NCBI RefSeq assembly: GCF_002812125.1
Contig: NZ_NPDQ01000006.1
Coordinates: 246,100 to 310,099, forward strand
Direction: 5' to 3'
DNA: 64,000 nt
From: Leptospira brenneri
Lineage (GTDB): Bacteria; Spirochaetota; Leptospiria; Leptospirales; Leptospiraceae
The position numbers and the translations under genes are program-made. Under the pieces are notes generated by a model. That model was given only the letters and a program-made list of their open reading frames with translations, was not told the origin of the DNA and made no database searches. Of this stretch, positions 56,995 to 64,000 are shown piece after piece (within the stretch, counting starts at the first letter, position 1; every line of letters starts with the position of its first letter).

Positions 56995-58776
56995 ATGAAT
57001 CAGAATCCACTCATCAGAAAATTAACCATTGCGATTGAGGCTCCTTTATATCTCTTAATTTTTCCTTACTTTATCAATTTCTGTTTATTTGCATCCAGGT
57101 TCGAGATCGAAACATTAATCAAACTTGGTTTACTTGGCACTCTCCTTTCCTTGGTTCCTTTGGTCATTGGAATTGGCCTTCGAAATCGAAGACTCAAACG
57201 TTTGTTATCGTTTTCAAAAGATACAGATCAAAAAACAATAGAAGATTTGAAAAAAGGACTTTTGGAGCACCCTCATTGGGAAGGGAAAGTCATTCTCATT
57301 CGCTGGACCGCTTCTATTTTGGGATTTTCTTTTATGGCAGTGAGTTTTCTTGATTTGCCATGGAAAGAAATTATGGTCCTTCCCTATGCTTGTATCATGC
57401 TTTTGCCAATTATTTATTTGGCTTTTTATTTTCAAACTGAAGTATACTTGAGTCCAGTGCTAAAGGTTCAGGAGTTAGCAAAGGTATTACTCGATGAATC
57501 TAAATTTCGAATTTTCGGAGTTTTTCAAAGAAATCTTTTTACCATGTTAGCTGTGGCATTATTACCAATGTTAACATTTGGTTATTATTTGTTTTTGATT
57601 CTACTCACTGATTTCAGATCTCCTTATTGGTTCTACCAAATGCCCATTGTTTTTGTAATGATGGTAGTGATTATGATTTATGCTGCCTATGTCGGTAGTA
57701 AATCATTAAAAGACGATATTGGTAATTTAAACCATTCCATTGAAAAATTATCACAAGGGGAACTCGCAGAAACCATACCTCAACTTTCTGCAACAAACCT
57801 AAGCCATACGATTACAGAATTGAACTTATTTATGGATTCGTTAAGGAACTATTTCCAAACTGCGAAAGAGGAAGCTGTTTCCCTTTCCCAAACTTCAAAA
57901 ATCATTTTGGATAAAGGTGCTGTGATTGATTCGCAAGTAGTTTCGGAAAAAAACAAACTCGACTCAACTTTTGAGTCAGTCAAACAAATCCAAAATTTAT
58001 CCCGAGCTACTTATGATCGCGTTCTATCTCAAAAAGATAAAACTAATTATTTAGCAAGTGAACTCACAAAAGTGACAGATGAAATGACAGATCTTTCAAT
58101 AAAAGCTGATGGTTTGGCACAAAATACGGTTCATTCTATTGAAACCATTCAAGCAGAAAAGAATGCCATTCAATCTGCTTATGAAAAGGTAGAGGTGATG
58201 AACCAGATGAGTGAAAATATCAAAGCAACAATTTCGATCGTTGAGGATATTTCTGACCGTGTGAATTTACTATCTCTCAATGCATCGATTGAAGCAGCCA
58301 GGGCTGGATCTATGGGGCGGGGTTTTGCTGTGGTTGCAGGAGAGGTTTCGCGCCTAGCTGATGAAACAGCTAAAAATATTGAAGAGATCAAACGCGTGGT
58401 AAATTTATCACAAGTAGCCTCAAAAGAAAGTTTGGAATCAATGAAAGAAATCATTTCTACCAATGAAGATGTAAAATCTAAGTTTGAAGAAATCTCTAGA
58501 ATCGTTCAGTTGTTTGGCCATATCAGTGAAACCAGTTCCGAAAATGTAAAATCCTTAAAAAAACTTGTGGGAGAGTTCCAACAAGATGCAGTACAAATCA
58601 CTGAAGAGATGAAATTACAAACAGGATATACGGAAGAGTCAAATTCAGATTTACAAGAGTTATGGGAAAACCACTCAAAAATCTCCACCACATTTAAAGA
58701 AATTTCGGAAGAGGCAAACCATCTAAAGTCGGTTTCAGATTCGATGGAGAGAATTGTTTCCCGGTTTCGGTTTTAA
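56995..58776 (+). CDS. six-helix methyl-accepting chemotaxis protein
   Basis: A 593-residue chemoreceptor. Instead of a large periplasmic sensor, the N-terminus has six membrane helices (about 13-33, 44-62, 103-119, 127-146, 179-203, 215-233), then a HAMP-like region and the MCP signalling coil with tip [20 protein letters not shown] (about 418-437). Such polytopic sensors may detect membrane or internal signals. ATG start after a GCAGGAAA site. Confidence 0.92.
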   Translation: MNQNPLIRKLTIAIEAPLYLLIFPYFINFCLFASRFEIETLIKLGLLGTLLSLVPLVIGIGLRNRRLKRLLSFSKDTDQKTIEDLKKGLLEHPHWEGKVILIRWTASILGFSFMAVSFLDLPWKEIMVLPYACIMLLPIIYLAFYFQTEVYLSPVLKVQELAKVLLDESKFRIFGVFQRNLFTMLAVALLPMLTFGYYLFLILLTDFRSPYWFYQMPIVFVMMVVIMIYAAYVGSKSLKDDIGNLNHSIEKLSQGELAETIPQLSATNLSHTITELNLFMDSLRNYFQTAKEEAVSLSQTSKIILDKGAVIDSQVVSEKNKLDSTFESVKQIQNLSRATYDRVLSQKDKTNYLASELTKVTDEMTDLSIKADGLAQNTVHSIETIQAEKNAIQSAYEKVEVMNQMSENIKATISIVEDISDRVNLLSLNASIEAARAGSMGRGFAVVAGEVSRLADETAKNIEEIKRVVNLSQVASKESLESMKEIISTNEDVKSKFEEISRIVQLFGHISETSSENVKSLKKLVGEFQQDAVQITEEMKLQTGYTEESNSDLQELWENHSKISTTFKEISEEANHLKSVSDSMERIVSRFRF

Positions 58777-59078
58777 AATCATCGTTTAAAATTTATTTCC
58801 TGGTATTGTAAATAAATGAACTGCAATACCTCGTTGCGAGAGATCGGTGTTTGAACACTGGTCGAATCTTAGAATCTATGTCTCCTGGTCTTGGGAAGGA
58901 GGGTGCTTGTTTCTATTTTTTTACAAATAGTTCGGGAAAGTACAATGTTTCCTATAATATTTATGGGAAATCGCTTTTAGGTTTCGCGACTGAATTAATA
59001 AAAACGAAGATCTCAAAAAAATACTTTCATTTATGGGAAGTTTTCGTCTTCTCATAAATCAAACGATCACTTTAAAGT
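58777..59078. other. 302-base gap between two chemoreceptor genes
   Basis: Contains ATTTATTT at 58791-58798 and AAATAAAT at 58810-58817, a weak AT hairpin that could follow the upstream transcript. A 68-codon TTG frame at 58851 has no supporting signal. No further feature seen; the promoter of the 59079 gene should lie here. Confidence 0.45.
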
Positions 59079-60839
59079 ATGTTAAAACAAACTCTTCATA
59101 AACTCTATTCTCTTAGTATTCGTACCCAGTTGATGATTTTCATTTTTTTTGTTCTCAACTTAGTACTTGGCCCAGTTTTTTATTTCGTCTATCAGTCTGC
59201 TAAAAGCCAAATCGTAGATATTGGTGGAGAGTTGTTTAAAACCTTGGCAACTGATTCGGTAGCCGTTATCGATTTATTAAATGAAGATGTAAAGGCCGGA
59301 AAAATCAATTTAGCAGATGCTCAAGAATTGGCTAGAATCTATATTTTGGGACCTAAAGGTTCCGATGGAGTCCGTGATTTGTCCAAAGGAAAAATGTCAG
59401 CCAAATTGGATATGCGGGTTTGGGCATCTCGCCCGAACGGTATTTTTACAATGAACCCTTTTAACATTGAAGGTGTTAATCTTTGGGATTACCAGGTCGA
59501 TGGAAAGTATACGGTCCGGGATACTTGGTCCAATAAGGAAAGAACCGGGAAAATCGTTTATGAATTATGGCAAGAAGGAAACGAACCAACCCATTCTTGG
59601 ATTGCTTATCAGATCTATTATGAGCCTTGGGATTGGATTGTTGGTTCTGGTGGGAGAGAGGCCATTTTTTATGAGGAGCGCCTTAAGTCACTTTCTTACT
59701 TATTTCTGATAGGTGGCATATTTGCATCCATCGTTTCGTTAGTTTTTTCGTATTTTTTTGCAGCAATTTTTGCGCGAAAGATCGATCATGTGAAGTCGCT
59801 CATTGGAAAAGCTAGAGAGGGTGATTTAACTTCAAAATCAAATCACTTATATAAAGATGAAATTGGATCACTGCTAACTGATTTTGATCAAATGACCAAT
59901 AGTTTACGAACTATGATTCAGGTTGTTTCAAAATCTTCAAATGAAGTTTTGAAATCGGCAGATCAGCTGATCGAAAGTGCAAAAGGTTCGGCTAATGTAG
60001 CTGCGACGATATCAGAATCGATGACTACAGTGCGAAGCAATTCAAATACACAGCTAGAAGCTTTTTCTGAAAATAAATCGGCAGTAGAAGAAAATACTCT
60101 TGCGATCGCAAAAATTGCTGAAGCCACTTATATAGTTTCAGAATTGTCAAACGGTGTTTTGGAAAAGGTAGAAGAAGGCCAAGACATAGTAAAGAAAACA
60201 GTTCATCAGATGGAGATTATTAATTCCTCTGTAAATGGAATTTCTTCGAGTATTAACACTCTTGGTGCAAACTCTAAGGCAATCGGACAAATCGTTGAAA
60301 CGATCAATCAGATAGCAAGCCAAACAAACCTACTGGCTCTCAATGCTGCAATAGAAGCTGCTAGGGCAGGAGAGGAAGGAAAAGGTTTTGCCGTTGTTGC
60401 CGATGAAGTTAGAAAATTAGCAGAACGATCAGAACGAGCAACTAGACAAATTTCAGTGATCATTGATGAAATCCAAAAAAACACACTTGAATCGATCCAG
60501 ATAATGGAAAAAGGAAATCAGGATGTAGGGGTTGGTGTAGAGATGGTCAATGTTGTTGGAAATACTTTTCAATCAATTATTTCTGCAATTAAGAAAGTAA
60601 ATGATGAAATCCATGGCGTTTCCTCAACCACTGAAGAGATATCTGCTAGTACTGAAGAACTCAACGCAAATACGGTCCAACTGATTGAGCTAACTAACAT
60701 TATTAATGAAAGTACAAAAGAAGTTTCGGTTTCCTCTGATTCTCAGTTATCTGAAGTATCCGCTGTAAAAGAAGCAGCGAATCGATTGAGTGAACTTGCA
60801 AAAACTTTAAACCAAGAGATAGGAAAGTTTAAGATATAA
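59079..60839 (+). CDS. Cache-domain methyl-accepting chemotaxis protein
   Basis: A 586-residue classical chemoreceptor: membrane helix about 16-39, periplasmic single-Cache-like domain (about 40-200, with [19 protein letters not shown] and [12 protein letters not shown]), second helix about 204-231, HAMP (about 225-285) and the signalling coil with tip [20 protein letters not shown] and [18 protein letters not shown]. Cache domains bind small organic ligands such as carboxylates or amino acids. Pairs with the preceding chemoreceptor by position. Confidence 0.95.
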   Translation: MLKQTLHKLYSLSIRTQLMIFIFFVLNLVLGPVFYFVYQSAKSQIVDIGGELFKTLATDSVAVIDLLNEDVKAGKINLADAQELARIYILGPKGSDGVRDLSKGKMSAKLDMRVWASRPNGIFTMNPFNIEGVNLWDYQVDGKYTVRDTWSNKERTGKIVYELWQEGNEPTHSWIAYQIYYEPWDWIVGSGGREAIFYEERLKSLSYLFLIGGIFASIVSLVFSYFFAAIFARKIDHVKSLIGKAREGDLTSKSNHLYKDEIGSLLTDFDQMTNSLRTMIQVVSKSSNEVLKSADQLIESAKGSANVAATISESMTTVRSNSNTQLEAFSENKSAVEENTLAIAKIAEATYIVSELSNGVLEKVEEGQDIVKKTVHQMEIINSSVNGISSSINTLGANSKAIGQIVETINQIASQTNLLALNAAIEAARAGEEGKGFAVVADEVRKLAERSERATRQISVIIDEIQKNTLESIQIMEKGNQDVGVGVEMVNVVGNTFQSIISAIKKVNDEIHGVSSTTEEISASTEELNANTVQLIELTNIINESTKEVSVSSDSQLSEVSAVKEAANRLSELAKTLNQEIGKFKI

Positions 60840-61114
60840 CAAGATATTTCCATCGTAAAAAATATATGTATGGATTTCGTTTTGTTTTTCAATTTTAATC
60901 ATTAGGTGGTTCGTGATTGCCCTGATGAATAAGGGCAATAGGTTCATTCGGCTAATGGTCGTAATTTGAATGATTTCGCAGGATAAAAAGAAGCGAGAAC
61001 TATGAGATTTAAACTTATTGAACATTCAAATTGGCGATGTTCTGAAAAGTTATCGATTGAACCCCAAATAAGAGCCTGTCATTCGATCTCTGATGAAAAC
61101 ATCTGCCATTTTGT

Positions 61115-61645
61115 TTAGCGATAGAATTTCAAAGTCATTCCGTTTGATTCAATTTCTGTGACTGTATTTAATTGTTTTTCAGTTCCTTGTAAATTGAGTA
61201 ATTGGTCTTTTGTTTCTCCACTGTGCTTTTCCCAACCAATCCCACAAATTTCGCCGCTTGTATTTTTTAGGTATATTTTTGTGCTTCGATATGGGGTGCC
61301 GTTTCCCCATTCAATATTGTAATATACGTAACACATAGCATCTGTGATAGGAAATCCTGTTACATCCAGGGTAGAAATTTGAATTCCAGCTTGGAGGAGA
61401 TTGATCTGACGAATGTTTGCTGGGTGTTCTTCGACTACAGTGATGCAGATTTGACCAGGAACTCTACCCATACACTGATTGAGTTTTTCCTGATCTTCTA
61501 TTTCTTTTGCAATTGATATGAGAGAAAGAGGAACCCACCCAGACTTTTGATTCGACTCTCTGCAGGATAGAGTGGTGACAATCATTTGAAATAACAGAAA
61601 TACGAATAGTAAAATTGTTTTGATGAATGGTTTTCGATTTTTCAT
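61115..61645 (-). CDS. lipoprotein of unknown function
   Basis: A 176-residue protein with signal peptide and lipobox (VTTLSC, Cys28). The mature part has three or four cysteines and beta-like segments (ICITVVEEHPANIRQINLLQ). No recognised domain. It starts 18 bases after the end of a decayed upstream frame and is convergent with the Cache chemoreceptor. Confidence 0.72.
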   Translation of the reverse strand: MKNRKPFIKTILLFVFLLFQMIVTTLSCRESNQKSGWVPLSLISIAKEIEDQEKLNQCMGRVPGQICITVVEEHPANIRQINLLQAGIQISTLDVTGFPITDAMCYVYYNIEWGNGTPYRSTKIYLKNTSGEICGIGWEKHSGETKDQLLNLQGTEKQLNTVTEIESNGMTLKFYR

Positions 61646-61662
61646 TTTTCTTTAATTAACTC

Positions 61663-61890
61663 CTATTGTAATCCTGATGCAAAATAAAAACTTCGAATAT
61701 CAGTTTGGCCGGCAGAATCCTTGACTCGTAAAAGAAATGTCCAGCCAGGACCAAGCCATCCTGTAGCACCACCAACGAGAAGTCCTGAGTTTGAATCTAA
61801 CCATGAATTTGTTGGCAATCCACATTCATTGGTCCAATAGTAAGGTGGTGTTTTATAGTACGTCAGGTATGATTCAAACCTCCCTTTGGT
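61663..61890 (-). pseudogene. C-terminal remnant of an exported protein
   Basis: On the minus strand a frame without start codon runs from just after a TAA at 61891-61893 to a TAG at 61663-61665 (75 residues). It reads as a folded tail, e.g. SGLLVGGATGWLGPGWTFLL and VKDSAGQTDIRSFYFASGLQ, with glycine/tryptophan spacing like a beta domain. No ATG, GTG or TTG begins it, so the 5' part is lost or frameshifted. It directly precedes the 61115-61645 lipoprotein gene, so both may come from one former operon. Confidence 0.6.
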
Positions 61891-61955
61891 TTATCTATTA
61901 AACTTCAGGAATTGGAACTTAACTACGAATTAAAACTTTGCGGGTAAATGGAAAG

Positions 61956-61986
61956 CAAAGTGAAAATACTTTTTCTTTTCACTTTG
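61956..61986. repeat. inverted repeat upstream of the remnant
   Basis: CAAAGTGAAAA at 61956-61966 pairs with TTTTCACTTTG at 61976-61986 around a nine-base loop. No clear T-tract follows on the minus strand. Together with the terminator at 62021-62051 it separates the 62062 gene from the remnant. Confidence 0.5.
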
Positions 61987-62015
61987 GCAAAAGAAAGCAA
62001 ATTTCTTCAGTAAAG

Positions 62016-62051
62016 AAAAACTTCTCATTCAGATCTAATCAGAATGAGAAG
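62016..62051 (-). terminator. rho-independent terminator of the 62062 gene
   Basis: CTTCTCATTC at 62021-62030 pairs perfectly with GAATGAGAAG at 62042-62051. On the minus strand the hairpin is followed by five T (A-run at 62016-62020), eleven bases or so beyond the stop of the 62062-62664 gene. Confidence 0.8.
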
Positions 62052-62061
62052 CAATTGGGGT

Positions 62062-62664
62062 TTATTTTTTTAGGTAACCTTTTTCTTTGATTTCTGCATA
62101 AACAGAGCTTAGTAAGTCTCTTCTTTGTGCATCCACAGTGGCCACTGAATCTAAAAAAGGCATTACAAATAGAAGCAAGATTTGACCAACTTCGGTTTTT
62201 TTCTCTTCCCTTTTTAATTCTGCAATGACTTTTCCTTTTTTATCTTTAACTGCTACATTCAGCGTAATATGGGAGCCCATATAATACGGTAAGATTCCAA
62301 GAGTAGGTAAAGAAATCCAAAAAGAAACTTTGCCAGAAAAGTATCCCTTGTCTTCCGTTGCTTTGATATCAAAAGTATAGTCTGCTTCAGTCTGGCTTCT
62401 TGTCGAAAAAACATCTTCACTTTCGTTTAAGAGTTTTGCAGACTCATTCTGCCATTTTTGAATAAAATAGTGGTGTGGATCTTCAGGTTCACCATTAACA
62501 GTCCCTTGGTATGTGGCATTCACTTTTACTGCTATCTTTTTTGAAGTATCAAAGTTTTTGATTACCGGAGTTCCTTCATATTCACCACTTCGAAAGTTTA
62601 AACAGTTGAACGTGAAAATTCCAAAAGATAGGTATAATAGCCTTATCAGAATAGGTTTTATCAT
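62062..62664 (-). CDS. lipoprotein of unknown function
   Basis: A 200-residue protein with lipoprotein signal (MIKPILIRLLYLSFGIFTFNC, Cys21). The mature domain has KKIAVKVNATYQGTVNGEPE, ITLNVAVKDKKGKVIAELKR and a hydrophobic segment VGQILLLFVMPFLDSVATVD, a pattern seen in DUF-type envelope lipoproteins that sense or transport ligands. No definite family. It lies 26 bases after another lipoprotein gene and ends at a terminator, so the two form a small operon. Confidence 0.78.
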   Translation of the reverse strand: MIKPILIRLLYLSFGIFTFNCLNFRSGEYEGTPVIKNFDTSKKIAVKVNATYQGTVNGEPEDPHHYFIQKWQNESAKLLNESEDVFSTRSQTEADYTFDIKATEDKGYFSGKVSFWISLPTLGILPYYMGSHITLNVAVKDKKGKVIAELKREEKKTEVGQILLLFVMPFLDSVATVDAQRRDLLSSVYAEIKEKGYLKK

Positions 62665-62690
62665 TTGTTTTTCCTATTAAAAGTGTGCAT

Positions 62691-63524
62691 TTACTTACTA
62701 AATTTGCTTAGTTTTTTATCTGCAATTTCTTTCCAGTAAGAGTTTGGATTTGCCTTACTCACACCTTCTAAAAAGACATACTCATCAAAACCTGGTCTGC
62801 GTAAATCTGGGTAATAGTATTTGTCTTTGAGTAATTCTAAATTAGATTTTAAGATGAAACCATTATCTTTTTCTAATACAAATTTCTTTTTATTAGATAC
62901 TCCGATTAACTCATCTAATGTAGCTGGAAGTGCAAATGGATCATCGGAAGTAGTTTCCTTTAATACACCTTTAAATAAACCTAAATATTGAATTTCACCA
63001 GGTTTCGCTTTGAAATTCATTACTTTCGCTGTATCTTCTGGATCAAGATCTATATACACATTGTCACATTGTTGTTGCGTGGTTGGCACGCCATTTACAA
63101 AAACAATTCTGGTTTGGCAATAAACGTAACTAGTTGTAGAAACAGTATACGATTTTCCATCAACGGGAACAAGACGTGATACGTAGGAAATAATTTGTAA
63201 CTTCTTTCCGTTATAAATTTTTTCCTTATCCGTTTCTTCCACTAAAACATGTGCTGGATCGGGAGTTCTTTTTTTTGCATTCACTTTACTGTCTGCGTCG
63301 AGAGCTACGGTTAGGTCTCCGAAAGCCTCGCCAAATTGGTAAATTTTATCAGTTCCTAAAAGACCTGGTGGATATTCTAAATAGATTGCATAACCAACCA
63401 AACCAACTGATTTTATTTCTTCCTTGGTTTTTGGTGATTCAAGTCTGTAGACAGAAGACTTACATGCGATCGCAAACATTAATAGGGGAAGTAAAAGGAT
63501 TCCCGTAATACGAAATTTGTTCAT
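62691..63524 (-). CDS. lipoprotein of unknown function
   Basis: A 277-residue lipoprotein (MNKFRITGILLLPLLMFAIAC, Cys21) with a mature part rich in Lys, Asp and Tyr, including TTSYVYCQTRIVFVNGVPTT and YYPDLRRPGFDEYVF. It contains two further cysteines. First gene of the lipoprotein pair at 62.1-63.5 kb. No recognised domain. Confidence 0.78.
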   Translation of the reverse strand: MNKFRITGILLLPLLMFAIACKSSVYRLESPKTKEEIKSVGLVGYAIYLEYPPGLLGTDKIYQFGEAFGDLTVALDADSKVNAKKRTPDPAHVLVEETDKEKIYNGKKLQIISYVSRLVPVDGKSYTVSTTSYVYCQTRIVFVNGVPTTQQQCDNVYIDLDPEDTAKVMNFKAKPGEIQYLGLFKGVLKETTSDDPFALPATLDELIGVSNKKKFVLEKDNGFILKSNLELLKDKYYYPDLRRPGFDEYVFLEGVSKANPNSYWKEIADKKLSKFSK

Positions 63525-64000
63525 TTAATTTTCCTTATTTTGGGCAAAGACTAGGTGATTAGAAATATTTAGCAAGCATTATGGGGAGTTTTACTAGAAA
63601 AGGAAAGGCAATTTCTTCTACTTGTTTACTCCTGAACCTGTTGGAAATACTCTGAGAAGGGGTTGTTCTTTCGCTTTGCGTTATTGTGAGAAAATCAAAT
63701 AATTCTAAGATAAGAATATTCGAGCGGTTTGGTGATAGGTGCAAACTTTTCCGTAAGGAAAAGTTGCGATTAATTGTTGTTATGTGGTTTGGGTAATTGG
63801 CAAAAATCCGTCATTGGAATTCGAAATATTGAAACGAGACATAAGTCATTTAGTTGGTTTGAAATCAGAATGAGCACGGAATTGAAGATATTTTGATTTC
63901 CGATGGATAAAAAAACTCTTAAATTTGGGACAATTTTTATAAAAGAGGTTTGACTTGTGGTGTACATTCTGGAATATGGACAAACGGCGATTGGAAGAGG
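63525..64000. other. 476 bases without a supported gene
   Basis: Upstream of the 62691 lipoprotein gene, to the window end. AT-rich, with only short interrupted frames on both strands and no ribosome-binding site leading into any of them. It should contain the promoter of the lipoprotein operon. Confidence 0.45.

Noticed and set aside
58851..59057. 68-codon TTG frame between two chemoreceptors
   Set aside because: No ribosome-binding site, no protein-like pattern, sits in a probable promoter region.
1..64000. CRISPR arrays, insertion sequences, prophage or tRNA/rRNA genes
   Set aside because: No regular direct repeats, transposase or integrase motifs, or tRNA cloverleaf or rRNA stretches were found by reading; a tRNAscan-SE/Infernal run would settle RNA genes.

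Overview
The window looks like chromosomal DNA of a spirochaete, most likely Leptospira and probably the saprophytic (L. biflexa-like) branch. Supporting signs are a moderately AT-rich base composition (estimated by eye), frequent TTG starts, many exported proteins with loose spirochaetal lipoboxes, an LL-diaminopimelate aminotransferase, a sucB-lpdA-sucA order, and heavy use of 7TMR-DISM, SpoIIE-phosphatase and chemoreceptor architectures. No rRNA, tRNA, CRISPR array, insertion sequence or phage gene was found. Species assignment is inference.

Layout. 1-5 kb: the tail of an upstream gene, rpmB, nth (convergent with an exported unknown), a ubiA-ubiX pair, a hotdog thioesterase, and pyrB followed by a DUF2203-like gene and dapL. 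6.4-9.2 kb: two exported helical unknowns and an unusual CBS-PAS-Fis regulator with a lysine-rich tail. 9.4-13.2 kb: rho-rpmE, a NifU-like/pentapeptide-repeat fusion, a STAS protein and a lipoprotein. 13.2-19.6 kb (minus): a tightly packed five-gene unit made of a 7TMR-SpoIIE phosphatase, two methyltransferases, a glycosyltransferase and a FapA/DUF342 protein. 19.6-23.2 kb (minus): gltA and a lytic transglycosylase. 23.3-29 kb (plus): two unknown cytoplasmic proteins, bactofilin, pdxA, a small membrane protein, a DegT-type aminotransferase and a single-pass unknown. 29-35.5 kb (minus): an outer-membrane-like protein, then the 2-oxoglutarate dehydrogenase operon sucB-lpdA-sucA closed by a clear terminator. 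35.7-40 kb: gamma-carbonic anhydrase and five small exported or anchored unknowns. 40-41.2 kb: largely gene-poor, with one possible 73-residue gene carrying striking inverted repeats. 41.2-52.5 kb: PAS chemoreceptor, GAF-SpoIIE phosphatase, lipoprotein hydrolase, MBL-fold hydrolase with SDR, hybrid histidine kinase, and an FAD oxidoreductase with an ECF41 sigma factor. 52.6-60.8 kb: OmpA-type protein, mqo, metallophosphoesterase and two more chemoreceptors, one preceded by a possible structured RNA. 61-64 kb: three lipoproteins and a decayed gene fragment.

How it fits together. Central metabolism is represented by gltA, sucAB-lpdA and mqo (TCA cycle), pyrB (pyrimidines), dapL (lysine and peptidoglycan), pdxA (vitamin B6) and ubiA-ubiX (quinone). 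Signalling is unusually dense: three methyl-accepting proteins of three different sensor designs, two SpoIIE phosphatases, one STAS protein, a hybrid kinase and an ECF41 sigma factor. Envelope genes (bactofilin, transglycosylase, lipoproteins, beta-barrels) fill much of the rest.

No clearly new multi-gene system stands out. The most unusual items are the CBS-PAS-Fis-lysine-tail regulator, the NifU-pentapeptide fusion, the bactofilin-linked unknown pair, the 40.4 kb small ORF with inverted repeats, and the possible RNA before the 57 kb chemoreceptor.
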